From Fibrobacterota bacterium (GTDB taxonomy: Bacteria; Fibrobacterota; Fibrobacteria; UBA5070), in the NCBI GenBank assembly GCA_029557215.1, contig JAKPQQ010000215.1:18246-82245 (forward strand): a stretch of DNA of 64,000 nt, given 5' to 3'. The stretch's first letter is position 1; the number at the start of each line of letters is the position of its first letter. The notes beneath the pieces were generated by a model. The model was not told where the DNA came from, ran no database searches, and saw only the letters and a program-made list of their open reading frames with translations. The translations under genes and the position numbers were made by a program. This document shows, one piece after another, positions 10,147-18,935 of the stretch.

Positions 10147-10167
10147 TCAATTGTTGTTGAACACCAC

Positions 10168-10202
10168 GGGTCGGTGCACATCGTTGCACCGGCCCTTTTT
10201 TT
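10168..10202 (+). terminator. Rho-independent terminator of sodB
   Basis: The stem GGGTCGGTGCA / TGCACCGGCCC (one G-T pair) with a 6-base loop is followed directly by seven T residues (10196-10202). It lies 72 bases after the sodB stop codon. Confidence 0.9.
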
Positions 10203-10278
10203 GTGCCCCCAGATCCCGACGCTGCCAAAGCCCATTCACTTGTCAAGTGCGACGAAGATTCCATTCTTTCCTGGCCTG

Positions 10279-10854
10279 ATGCCGACGCCTTTGGAAGAAC
10301 GCCTTCGAGAGATCGTCCGAAACTCTCGATTCATCATGGCAACGATGAGTGCAGCTCGATCATTGCATCTGCCGCAATGGTGCATCGGTGCGGGTGCGAT
10401 CCGGAATCTGGTGTGGGACCATCTGCACGGATACACCACGTCGAAAAAGCCTGGCGACATCGATTTCGCCTATTTCGATCCTTCCGACATTTCTTGCGAG
10501 CGAGATCGACTGGTGGGGAGCATGCTGGAGGGATCCTGCCCCGGCATCCCTTGGGAAGCGGTCAACCAAGCTGGCGTGCATCTTTGGTATGAAGAGTGTT
10601 TTGGCAAGCCTATCGAACCTTTCCATTCCCTCTCGGAAGCGTTGGCTTCCTGGCCGGAATTCGCCACTTGCGTCGGTGTGCGCTTGGAGGATGACAATTC
10701 CTTGACCGTCATCGCTCCGCATGGACTCGCAGATCTTTTCGAGATGAAGATCCGACGGAATCCAACTCGAATCGATCTCGAAACATTCCGCAGACGGATC
10801 TCGGATAAACGTTTCGCCGACAAGTGGCCCTTGGTCCGGATCATCGACGGTTAA
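10279..10854 (+). CDS. Nucleotidyltransferase family protein (NTP_transf_6 / COG3575 type)
   Basis: The 191 residues match the small nucleotidyltransferase-fold family of COG3575, whose cellular role is unknown. The features are CIGAGAIRNLVWDHLHG near residue 38, followed by KKPGDIDFAYFD, in which the two Asp residues fit the metal-binding DxD site. The C-terminus (HGLADLFEMKIRRNPTR) is also typical. ATG at 10279 was chosen, but the frame is open upstream to 10174, inside the sodB terminator. Codon use is visibly more AT-rich than in neighbours, which may indicate transfer. A DUF2809 gene starts 13 bases after its stop. Confidence 0.8.
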   Translation: MPTPLEERLREIVRNSRFIMATMSAARSLHLPQWCIGAGAIRNLVWDHLHGYTTSKKPGDIDFAYFDPSDISCERDRLVGSMLEGSCPGIPWEAVNQAGVHLWYEECFGKPIEPFHSLSEALASWPEFATCVGVRLEDDNSLTVIAPHGLADLFEMKIRRNPTRIDLETFRRRISDKRFADKWPLVRIIDG

Positions 10855-10867
10855 ATTCATACGATCA

Positions 10868-11296
10868 ATGCCCATCCACGCTCGACCGTCGCACAGACGT
10901 CATCCTGGACTCCAAATCGCGCTGATTCTGGCAACCATCGCGGTCGGATTGGCCTCGCGGAAATTTCCCGGCTTGTTGCCGACGTTTCTTGGTCAGTATC
11001 CGGGCGATGCGTTGTGGGCGACCATGGTCTTCTTCCTGTGGGGCCTGGTCCTTCCGAAGGCAAGCATCGCGCGCGTAGCCGCATTGGCGCTGGCCACCAG
11101 CTGGATCGTGGAATTCGCGCAATTTATCCAGGCTCCATGGCTTGTCGCCCTCCGCTCCACCACGATCGGGCACCTGATACTTGGCTCCACTTTCCACGCG
11201 CCGGATCTTGTCGCCTACACCGTCGGTGTGGGGTTGGGTGCGGGCTTGGAGCGAGCCCTCCGCGGCAAAATCCAGAAGGAGACGAAACAGCCATGA
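10868..11296 (+). CDS. DUF2809 family membrane protein
   Basis: This is a predicted inner-membrane protein of 142 residues with about four hydrophobic spans. The N-terminal GLASRKFPGLLPTFLGQYPG and WATMVFFLWGL segments are the recognisable DUF2809 core; the polar IVEFAQFIQAPW segment, which the VanZ-like/DUF2809 group shares, follows. No catalytic function is known for the family. Its last four bases overlap the start of the M28 peptidase gene (ATGA), and it follows the nucleotidyltransferase gene by 13 bases, so the three are probably one transcript. Confidence 0.75.
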   Translation: MPIHARPSHRRHPGLQIALILATIAVGLASRKFPGLLPTFLGQYPGDALWATMVFFLWGLVLPKASIARVAALALATSWIVEFAQFIQAPWLVALRSTTIGHLILGSTFHAPDLVAYTVGVGLGAGLERALRGKIQKETKQP

Positions 11297-12195
11297 CCAT
11301 TCCATGCATCGCCGTCCTGATCGCGACCTGTATGTCGTCCAGCTCCTCGGAGAAACCGCCCCGGACCGAGCGATTGCGGCAATTGGTGACGGAGCTGGCC
11401 ATCCCGACTCGAAACTGGCTGGACACGGCGTCCTTGAACCGGACCGCTTCCTTTGTCCGACAACAGATCGAATCGTCGGGATTCGCCTGCTCGGAACAGG
11501 TCTTCGTCGTCGACAAACGAAACTACAGGAACCTCGAGTGCACGATCCCGGGGAAATCGAAGGATCTCGTCGTGGTGGGAGCCCATTATGACGTCGCAGG
11601 AGAACAACCCGGAGCCGACGACAACGCCAGCGGTGTCGCCGGGTTGATCGAACTGGCTCGCGCGTATTCGGAAACCGGACACAAACCGCGCAGCAGCATC
11701 CGTCTGGTGGCATTCACCTTGGAAGAACCGCCGTTCTACGCCACCGAGGACATGGGCAGTTTTCACCACGCGAAAAAGCTCAAGGACTCCGGATTCACCG
11801 TCAAGGCGATGATCGCGCTGGAGATGATCGGCTATATCGGCGATTCGCTCGAACAACGGTACCCGCCGGGAGTTCCATCCGATCGGTACCCCAAGTTCGG
11901 CAACTTCTACGCCGCCGTGTCCAACATGGAATCGGCGGGATTGACGAAAGGATTCAAGGCCGTCGCCGACAAATCCAAGACGATTCCCGTCGTCACCCTG
12001 AACGCGCCAGAAGGTGTGGAATGGTCCGACCACATGAACTACTGGAAATTCGGCTTTCCCGCCTTCATGCTCACCGACACGGCCTTCCTGCGAAACTTCG
12101 CCTACCACACCGCCGCGGACACCCACGACCGTTTGAACTACCCCGCGATGTCCCAACTCGTGGATCTGCTGTTCAAATACACCAGCAAGCTCTGA
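11293..12195 (+). CDS. M28 family metallopeptidase, probably exported
   Basis: M28 enzymes are di-zinc aminopeptidases or glutaminyl cyclases. The protein has 300 residues. Zinc-ligand motifs are visible: VVGAHYDVAG (His, with Asp), ADDNASGVAGLIELARA (bridging Asp), FTLEEPPFY (catalytic Glu pair), ALEMIGY and a C-terminal FAYHTAADTHDRL (His). The N-terminus is short and hydrophobic (MTIPCIAVLIATCMSS); a cysteine is present, but the residues before it do not make a clean lipobox, so export is inferred. The start overlaps the DUF2809 stop by four bases. Confidence 0.85.
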   Translation: MTIPCIAVLIATCMSSSSSEKPPRTERLRQLVTELAIPTRNWLDTASLNRTASFVRQQIESSGFACSEQVFVVDKRNYRNLECTIPGKSKDLVVVGAHYDVAGEQPGADDNASGVAGLIELARAYSETGHKPRSSIRLVAFTLEEPPFYATEDMGSFHHAKKLKDSGFTVKAMIALEMIGYIGDSLEQRYPPGVPSDRYPKFGNFYAAVSNMESAGLTKGFKAVADKSKTIPVVTLNAPEGVEWSDHMNYWKFGFPAFMLTDTAFLRNFAYHTAADTHDRLNYPAMSQLVDLLFKYTSKL

Positions 12196-12225
12196 AGCCC
12201 TCCCGAAGCGGGTACTTTTGAGGGA

Positions 12226-12897
12226 ATGATCAAACGCGAATTGCTCCAGACCGTGACGGTCCCGGGCAGTACGGCCCAGATGACTCTGCAGAGGCAGGGC
12301 AAGGAATACTCCATCTGGGTCGATGGGGTGCCGCTGATGACCACCCGCCAGAGCGGATCCGAGGTGGCGCTGGCCGAGCTGGGTTGCGCGCATCTCAAGG
12401 GAAAAGCTGACGGCGAAGTCCTGGTGGGCGGCCTGGGGATGGGCTTCACGCTCGCCGCCACGCTTGGGATGGTGGGCCCCGACGCCAAGGTGAAGGTCGC
12501 GGAACTCGTCCCGGCCGTGCACGAATGGAATCGCGACCTGCTCGGGGAGTTCGCCGGTTTTCCCTTGAAAGACCTGCGCGTCTCGGTGGACATCGCCGAC
12601 GTGGCCGATGTGCTGCGATCCAACCCCAACCGGTTCGACGCGATCCTGCTGGATGTCGACAACGGCCCCAGCGGCATGACCCAGGACAAGAACACCTGGC
12701 TGTACTGGCCCGAAGGCCTGGGTGTCGTGGCCAAGGCGCTGCGCCCCAAAGGCGTGGTCGCGATCTGGTCGGCGTATTCCGATCCCGCGTTCCACAAACG
12801 CCTGCTCCAGCGGGGTTTCAAGGTCCAGGAACACCAGGTCGGCGCCCGCGGCAAGGGGGGCGGCAGCCGCCATTTCATCTGGACAGCCCAGAAATAA
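12226..12897 (+). CDS. Spermidine synthase-like methyltransferase-fold protein
   Basis: It is a 223-residue Rossmann-fold protein resembling the spermine/spermidine synthase family. The SAM/dcSAM motif is VLVGGLGMGFTLAATLG (residues about 65-81), then VKVAELVPAVHEWN with the acidic residue after strand 2, and FDAILLDVDNGPSG where the polyamine synthases have their catalytic Asp. It is shorter than true SpeE (about 280) and lacks the N-terminal beta domain, so polyamine synthesis is doubtful. It follows the M28 gene by 30 bases and may belong to the same transcript. Confidence 0.72.
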   Translation: MIKRELLQTVTVPGSTAQMTLQRQGKEYSIWVDGVPLMTTRQSGSEVALAELGCAHLKGKADGEVLVGGLGMGFTLAATLGMVGPDAKVKVAELVPAVHEWNRDLLGEFAGFPLKDLRVSVDIADVADVLRSNPNRFDAILLDVDNGPSGMTQDKNTWLYWPEGLGVVAKALRPKGVVAIWSAYSDPAFHKRLLQRGFKVQEHQVGARGKGGGSRHFIWTAQK

Positions 12898-12984
12898 CCG
12901 ACCGCACCACGGATTGGGCTGGCTCTATTTGCCAGTGCAGCCTTCCACGAGACTTCCTCCGACGAGTTCAGGGTAACACAACAG

Positions 12985-14199
12985 ATGATCAGCGCCTCCA
13001 AAGCATCCTTCGTCAACCGCTCCGCGACCATTTCCTTCGAGGCCGCGGTGGAGATCGCCGACGATCTTTCCATCGACATCCGCCTGGACCATGACCCGAA
13101 GCTGTTCGAAAAATTCGCCGCCCTGTGCAACCAGATCGAAAAGGCCGGTGGCGCCATCTCCGACGACGGCTACTTCTACGCCGCCTTCACGGTGGACGGA
13201 CAACGCGTGCAGGCCAACGACATCCTGATCGCGACGCGGCCCGAGGCCCTCGAATCCGGTCTGCGCATCGAATCCAAGGTCGATCTGCTGACCTACGGAG
13301 ACCAGCCCCCGAGCGACCACCTGGAACTCCTGCTCAACGTCGGACGCGACCAGATGGTGGCAGGACTGGGCATCCTGGGGGAATCCTTCGAGACGACGGA
13401 TTTCGGGACCGTGGAAATCCTGGCCGGACCCGATACCGGACGCTGCATCTTGCGCAGCCAGCTCAAGACCGGCATCCCTTACCCCGAAAACAAGATCCTG
13501 GAAGTCGTCCGATTCCTGTCCGGGATCGACGTGAACTGGATCGAGGCGCAAGCCGCCGGCAAGCGCGTGGTCCGCGCGGCCAGGGACCCGTTGTTCCTGG
13601 ATCACGAATTTTCCCCCATGCCCCAAGGCGACCGGGCCTCGGCCATCAAGATGTTCGACGCCATCGCGAAATTCGTGGGAGCGAACGCGCAAAAGCATTC
13701 CAGCAGCGAGATCGACACGCTGTCGAACATCCGGCAGGCCAGCAGGAATCTGGTCAATTTCCGTCTGGTCTTGGGCGCCGCGGTGGAACACCTGCTCAAG
13801 CGGTTCCCGGGCAAGGTCGGCATCGGCCAGGACACGTTGCAGCATGTCGACGAAAGCATCTTCCTGGTGGACAACGCGGGGCTGCACCCGAGCATCAAGG
13901 AAAAGCTGAAGTCGGCCCTGGTCAACCAGCGCAACCTCCAGCCCAAGCACGTGCTCGCCGCGATGAAGGCCCTGGGTCTGGTGGAGAGCTTGCACATCAA
14001 GACCTACGAGAACATCCGCAACATGGGATCCCAAGGCGATTCGTCGAGCCTGAAGGAGGCCAACGACACCCTGCGCAAAACCTCGGTGGTCCTGGATCTC
14101 GTCTACCGGATCCTGCTCAACGGCGTCGCGTATTCCGGCCGCTACCGTTCGCCCATCAAGCAGGTAGACACGATGCTGAAATCCGTCCCCTTGGCCTGA
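12985..14199 (+). CDS. Hypothetical protein, first gene of a helicase cluster
   Basis: I do not recognise this 404-residue protein. It has no signal peptide or membrane segment. The first 215 residues are a mixed alpha/beta region with a tract that could bind nucleic acid or peptide (ESKVDLLTYGDQPPSDHLEL); the rest is mostly helical and charged (IRQASRNLVNFRLVLGAAVE). The stop is 9 bases before the next gene, a superfamily 1 helicase, and the two were probably made together. A role with nucleic acids is only guilt by association. The start ATG has a weak ribosome-binding site. Confidence 0.6.
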   Translation: MISASKASFVNRSATISFEAAVEIADDLSIDIRLDHDPKLFEKFAALCNQIEKAGGAISDDGYFYAAFTVDGQRVQANDILIATRPEALESGLRIESKVDLLTYGDQPPSDHLELLLNVGRDQMVAGLGILGESFETTDFGTVEILAGPDTGRCILRSQLKTGIPYPENKILEVVRFLSGIDVNWIEAQAAGKRVVRAARDPLFLDHEFSPMPQGDRASAIKMFDAIAKFVGANAQKHSSSEIDTLSNIRQASRNLVNFRLVLGAAVEHLLKRFPGKVGIGQDTLQHVDESIFLVDNAGLHPSIKEKLKSALVNQRNLQPKHVLAAMKALGLVESLHIKTYENIRNMGSQGDSSSLKEANDTLRKTSVVLDLVYRILLNGVAYSGRYRSPIKQVDTMLKSVPLA

Positions 14200-14208
14200 A
14201 CCGGTCGC

Positions 14209-15990
14209 ATGGAAGACGACGCGCCCGACGACCCGACGGATTCCGACGTCCTTTCTCCCGAAGCCGCGCTGTTGCGCAAGTTGCGGCTGGAAGTCGCGCG
14301 CGAAGCGGAAGAAGGCCGCCGGGAGGTGACCCGCGATTGGGCCAAACCTCTGGAGCGCCGGATCGAAGACGGCCTGGCGATCGCCGGTGCCATGTGCGAG
14401 CACAAGGGCAATGGTTGGATCGAGGTCGACTGCCCCGGACAGAAGAGCCGGTTCCGGGTCGGCGATCTGGTGCGGGTGGGATTCGGGAATCCTCTGACCG
14501 AGCGAGCCATCACCGCCTTTGTCGAAGAAGACACGTCCGACAATCTGCTCCTGTACGCGAGCCCTCGGGAACAAGGTCTGTACGCCGCCGAACTCGCTTC
14601 GCTGCCCGGCGAGCGGGTGCTGGACCTGGGTGTGATGGACCTGAGCGCCACGGTCATGGGCGCGCTCCAACTGGTGTCGGAAAGCCGACGCGGACAGGAT
14701 CGCGTGCTCCCGCTGCTGTTGGGCAGAATCCGTCCACATCTGGACAATGACCTTTATCGGCAAGCACTCTCGCTGGGAGCATCGGCCGGTCTGAACTGGA
14801 ACCAATGCGAAGCCCTGGCCCAAGGCTATTCCAGCGACCTCTGCGCCTTGGTGCAAGGCCCTCCGGGAACCGGCAAGACCCGGGTCCTGGCCGAACTGGC
14901 CGGTCTGTTGGCGAAGGCGGGCAAACGGGTGCTGGTGACCTCGCTCACGCACCGGGCGATCGACAACGCGCTGGTGGCCATCGGCAAGCGATGGGGTCGC
15001 GACGTCCCGTGCGCCAAGTTCGGCGGATCGGCACCCGAGCACCCGGCGGTATTTTCGTTCCCGGATTGGAAATCCTGCCCCTGGAAGCGGTTCACCTACG
15101 GACTGGTCGCCGGCGCCACCCCGTTCGCCGCCGCGGGCGCCCGCCTGGAAGGCGCGGATTTCGACATCGCGCTCATCGACGAGGCTTCGCAGCTCACGGT
15201 TCCCAACGCATGCATGGCCCTGATCAAGGCCGACCGGTGGGTCCTGTTCGGCGACCACCGCCAACTGCCTCCGGTGATGCACACGCTGAGCGGTCCCGAA
15301 CTCCCCAAGGCGTCGATTTTTGGCATGCTGGCCGGGCGCGGCTACAGCACCATGCTCACCGAAACCTGGCGGTTGGGTCCGGTGCTGGCCGATTGGCCCA
15401 GTCGGCACTTCTACGGCGGCGCCCTGGAGCCGTCCCAAGCTTTCGCGCACGAGACGTTGATGCTCCGCCAAGCCCCCCAACGGTTCCAGGCACTGCTCGA
15501 CCCCGCGCACCCGCGCGTTTTTTGTCGAGTGGCGCATCGCGATTCACGACGCAGATCGGAAGAAGAAGCCGACCTCGTGGCGGGAATCGTGCAGGAGCTG
15601 CTGCGCTGCGGCGTCGCGCCCAGGGAGATCGCGGTCATCGCGCCGTTTCGCGCCCAGGCCAACGCCATCCGCATCGCCCTGCAGAAATCGGATCCGGACC
15701 GGGTTCCTTCGCGCGATCTCGTGGTCGATACCGTGGAGCGCATGCAGGGCCAGGAGCGCGACGTGGTGATCGTGTCGTTCACGGCATCGGATCCCGCATG
15801 GGTCACGCGCCTGGCCGAGTTCTACTTCCAGCCCGAACGTCTAAACGTGGCCGTGACGCGCGCCAAACGCAAACTGATCCTGGTCGGATCGCCCCGCGTG
15901 CTCGACGCGTTCCCCGCCGACCCGCGGCTTCGCGAAGGCGTAAACCTTCTGCGTTCCCTGCTGGCCGAATCGACCTTGGTGGACGCGTAG
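14209..15990 (+). CDS. Superfamily 1 helicase, SMUBP-2/Dna2-like (AAA_11/AAA_12)
   Basis: The 593 residues contain a complete SF1B (Upf1-like) helicase: an N-terminal OB/stalk-like region, Walker A VQGPPGTGKTRVLAEL (about residue 216), motif Ia VTSLTHRAIDNALVAIG, Walker B ALIDEASQL, motif III LFGDHRQLPPV, motif IV-V VVDTVERMQGQERDVVIVSF and motif VI RLNVAVTRAKRKLILVG. Such enzymes move 5'-3' on DNA or RNA. No nuclease motif is evident, unlike true Dna2. It is flanked by an unknown gene 9 bases upstream and a second, different SF1 helicase 44 bases downstream. Housekeeping nucleic-acid repair and phage defence are both possible. Confidence 0.87.
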   Translation: MEDDAPDDPTDSDVLSPEAALLRKLRLEVAREAEEGRREVTRDWAKPLERRIEDGLAIAGAMCEHKGNGWIEVDCPGQKSRFRVGDLVRVGFGNPLTERAITAFVEEDTSDNLLLYASPREQGLYAAELASLPGERVLDLGVMDLSATVMGALQLVSESRRGQDRVLPLLLGRIRPHLDNDLYRQALSLGASAGLNWNQCEALAQGYSSDLCALVQGPPGTGKTRVLAELAGLLAKAGKRVLVTSLTHRAIDNALVAIGKRWGRDVPCAKFGGSAPEHPAVFSFPDWKSCPWKRFTYGLVAGATPFAAAGARLEGADFDIALIDEASQLTVPNACMALIKADRWVLFGDHRQLPPVMHTLSGPELPKASIFGMLAGRGYSTMLTETWRLGPVLADWPSRHFYGGALEPSQAFAHETLMLRQAPQRFQALLDPAHPRVFCRVAHRDSRRRSEEEADLVAGIVQELLRCGVAPREIAVIAPFRAQANAIRIALQKSDPDRVPSRDLVVDTVERMQGQERDVVIVSFTASDPAWVTRLAEFYFQPERLNVAVTRAKRKLILVGSPRVLDAFPADPRLREGVNLLRSLLAESTLVDA

Positions 15991-16034
15991 GAGCACCTGC
16001 GCCCACCCGCGATTCCTAGGTTGATTCGGCTACG

Positions 16035-17999
16035 ATGGCGCGTCTTCTTCCGGAACATCCCAGCTGCAGCGTGTCGCCCATGGTCGCCAGGGTGCACAGG
16101 CTAGTGCAAGCCCTGCCCGAGCGGTTCTTCGCGTGGTCGCCCGTGGTGCGGGAAGGTTCCGACCTCCCCGATTTCTGGGTGGTGGAAGAAAAGACCGGGC
16201 GATGCGTCCATCTGGTGGTGTCCGACGCCACCGAGGACCAGGCGCGCGGCCCGGGCCTGTTCGAGGCGGCGGAGGCATGGAGACCGCCGTCGGAGACGGA
16301 ATCCGCACGCGTGGAACGCGTCAAGGATCGCCTTGGCGAAGACGCCGGCGCGGGCGCGGTGTTGTTCCCGGACATTCCCGCCGACATGCTCGACAAGAAC
16401 ATCGGGGGGTGGCCCCGCGCCGGTCGCGAAATCTGTCGACCGGCCGCGTTCACCGACTGGATCGACGCGCAGCTGGGCCAAGCGCTCGATCCCGAACGCT
16501 CGCGAACGATCCGCTCCCTGTTCTGCCCGGAAACCGTGCTGCACAAACGCCACGCGATGCGTCGGAATCCGTCAGAACCCGATGTTCCGCGATTCTTGAC
16601 CTGGAAACAGGAAGAAATCCTGAAGACCGACCTCGATCCGGGAGCGGATGGTCGCCAGGCCGCCGGGGATTTCGGGCTCCTGGTGGTGCAAGGGGTGGCC
16701 GGGAGCGGCAAGACCCTGATCCTTTTGCACCGGGCCCTGCTGCTGTCCAAACTCCGGCGCGAAAGCCGCATCCTGGTGCTCACCTGCAACAAGCCGCTCC
16801 AGGTGGAACTCCGACGGCGGTTCCAGGAATTGTCGGGAAGATCGGCGTCGGTGGAGATCCTGACGTTCCATGGATTCTGCCTCAAGCGCTGGCCGGGCGA
16901 AGACCGCCCCCGCGTCCTGCAGGCCTCGCTGCGGCGATCTCTCCTGGACGAATCGCTCGCCACCCTGCGACGCCCGCTTCTGATGCGCCGGCACCTGGAG
17001 GAGGAACTCGCCTGGATCTTCGACAACGGATTCCAGGACGAAGACACCTACGCGAAATCGCCGCGTCGGGGCCGCGGATTCCGGATGGACGCAGAACTCC
17101 GCGCCGGAATGTGGACCGCCGCGAACCGGTTCCGGACCGAATGCGCCAAGGAGAAGGCCGCCGATTGGAACCTGCTCCCGTTGTTGTTCCGCGAAAGCGC
17201 CCAGGGCAAGGAACTCGCGGGCTACGACGCGATCCTGGTCGACGAGGCGCAGTTCTTCGCACCGGTCTGGTTCGATTGCCTGCGAGCGTTCCTCGCGCCA
17301 CGCGGCCACCTGTTCCTGTCGGCCGATCCCACCCAGGGGTTCCTCCGCAAAGGGACCTCGTGGAAATCGGTGGGGCTTTCCGTCCACGGCAGATCGCGGC
17401 GCCTGGAACGCAGCCACCGGTCCACGCGCGCCATCATGGAGCTCGCCTGGCGGGTGTGGAGCACCCGCGCGGAGGCGACGGATTCCGACATCGTGGTCCC
17501 CCGGATGGAAGGGATGGGGGACGGTCCCGCTCCGACGTGGTACCGCTTCCCCGACGTCCGTTCGGAGTTCGCCTGGATCGAAGACCAGGTGGCCGGCTTC
17601 CTGGACGGCGGCGGAGCCCCCCGCGACATCCTGGTGCTGCACGACGACTGGAACGGAGCCGCCGAACTGCGCGAACGGCTGGAATCGCGCATCGGTGCCG
17701 ATCGCATCGCCGACGCCCGCGACGGATCCAAGCCGCAGGCCCTGCGCGTGTGCCAGCTCAACGCCGCCACCGGCCTGGAAAGCCCCGTGGTGTTCCTGTC
17801 GGGAACCCAGAGGATCTTCGAGCGGGAAGGATCTCCGGAACTGGACGAAGAAGCCCGCTCGCAGGCGCGCGACGAGGCCACGCGCAAGATCTACATGGCC
17901 CTCACGCGCGCGGGATGGCGCCTGGTGGTCACGAGCACCGGCCCGCTGCCGCCGGAAATCGTCCAGTGCTTCGGAGCGAACCCTCCGACCGGAGGCTGA
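16035..17999 (+). CDS. Superfamily 1 helicase, UvrD/Rep-like, with extra N-terminal domain
   Basis: The 654 residues have Walker A VQGVAGSGKTLILLHRALLL at about residue 216, Walker B AILVDEAQFF, motif III LSADPTQGF and a C-terminal UvrD-type YMALTRAGWRLVVTS. The first 200 residues hold VREGSDLPDFWVVEEKTGRCVHLVVS, which has the look of a NERD-like or restriction-endonuclease-like beta core, but the catalytic residues cannot be confirmed by eye. Helicases of this build are often annotated DNA/RNA helicase of superfamily I. It follows the Upf1-like helicase on the same strand. The start is uncertain because the upstream ribosome-binding site is poor. Confidence 0.8.
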   Translation: MARLLPEHPSCSVSPMVARVHRLVQALPERFFAWSPVVREGSDLPDFWVVEEKTGRCVHLVVSDATEDQARGPGLFEAAEAWRPPSETESARVERVKDRLGEDAGAGAVLFPDIPADMLDKNIGGWPRAGREICRPAAFTDWIDAQLGQALDPERSRTIRSLFCPETVLHKRHAMRRNPSEPDVPRFLTWKQEEILKTDLDPGADGRQAAGDFGLLVVQGVAGSGKTLILLHRALLLSKLRRESRILVLTCNKPLQVELRRRFQELSGRSASVEILTFHGFCLKRWPGEDRPRVLQASLRRSLLDESLATLRRPLLMRRHLEEELAWIFDNGFQDEDTYAKSPRRGRGFRMDAELRAGMWTAANRFRTECAKEKAADWNLLPLLFRESAQGKELAGYDAILVDEAQFFAPVWFDCLRAFLAPRGHLFLSADPTQGFLRKGTSWKSVGLSVHGRSRRLERSHRSTRAIMELAWRVWSTRAEATDSDIVVPRMEGMGDGPAPTWYRFPDVRSEFAWIEDQVAGFLDGGGAPRDILVLHDDWNGAAELRERLESRIGADRIADARDGSKPQALRVCQLNAATGLESPVVFLSGTQRIFEREGSPELDEEARSQARDEATRKIYMALTRAGWRLVVTSTGPLPPEIVQCFGANPPTGG

Positions 18000-18038
18000 C
18001 CCGGCGCCGGACAAGGATCCCGGGAACCGTCGCCGGTC

Positions 18039-18689
18039 CTATGCGGAAAGTTCTGTCGCCAACATCCGCAGCGCCTTGCCGCGATGGCTGAGGGCATGCT
18101 TGGTCTCCGACGGAAGCTCCGCGAAGGTCTTGTCGGACACCGATTCGTCCTGGAGCACCGGAAAAAAGAGCGGATCGTAGCCGAACCCGCCGGTGCCCCG
18201 CTCCTGGATCCCCACCCGCCCTTCGCAGAACGCGAGCGCCGAATGATGGTGCGCACCCGACAAATCCTGGAAATGGATCGCGCAGGCGAACGCGGCGGCG
18301 GTGGTGTCGCCAGGCTTCATGCCGGTGTGGACCAATCGGCGCACCAGCTCGGACCGGTTGGCTGCATCGCCCGATCCGGCACCCGCCATTTCGGCGAACC
18401 GCGCCGAATACACGCCCGGCGCGTCATCCAGGACGTTCACCGCCAAACCCGAATCGTCGGCGGCCACGGCGTCGGGCATGGAAGCGAGGTCGGCGGTTCG
18501 CAACGCGGCCACCGCGAATCCGCATTTGAGCGCGGCGTTCCCGACAAAATCCGGTTCGGTCTCCTCCGGCTCGGGAACGGCGGGAAGCCAATCGCGGATG
18601 GACGCCACGCGCCAACCCAGGGGAGCGAGGATTTCCGAAAATTCCTGGAGCTTGTGTTTGTTGCCCGTCGCGACCGCCATGGTTTTCAT
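18039..18689 (-). CDS. rdgB: RdgB/HAM1 non-canonical purine NTP pyrophosphatase
   Basis: The enzyme hydrolyses dITP, ITP and XTP to monophosphates, keeping deaminated purines out of nucleic acids. The 216 residues start MKTMAVATGNKHKLQEF, the family's substrate-binding loop; VAADDSGLAVNVLDDAPGVYSARF carries the catalytic Asp pair, and GTGGFGYDPLFF and SHRGKAL complete the active site. The start may be the ATG at 18689 or that at 18680; the second is nearer the consensus. It is divergent from the secreted metalloprotease gene, with 246 bases between in which I see nothing beyond the metalloprotease ribosome-binding site. Confidence 0.93.
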   Translation of the reverse strand: MKTMAVATGNKHKLQEFSEILAPLGWRVASIRDWLPAVPEPEETEPDFVGNAALKCGFAVAALRTADLASMPDAVAADDSGLAVNVLDDAPGVYSARFAEMAGAGSGDAANRSELVRRLVHTGMKPGDTTAAAFACAIHFQDLSGAHHHSALAFCEGRVGIQERGTGGFGYDPLFFPVLQDESVSDKTFAELPSETKHALSHRGKALRMLATELSA

Positions 18690-18935
18690 GGCATGCAAAG
18701 GTAGAGCACCACCGACGTAGGAATCCGTCCGACATGAAATGACCGGTTTCGCCGATGGCAATCGCGCCGCGCGCACCCGATCTTTGGAACCGGAACCTGG
18801 CATGCGGATCGTTCGCGACAAGGCCCCGCTGCCATGCGGGACCGTTTCGCGCCGCACGTCGCGCTCCCGGGCCATCCCGGCCGTGCCGGACGTGGATGCC
18901 CACCAATTTCCCACCTCCGGCACGAAGGAGCTCCC

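Noticed and set aside
16572..18014. A 480-codon minus-strand frame over the UvrD-like helicase
   Set aside because: Antisense of the helicase, which has all the motifs.
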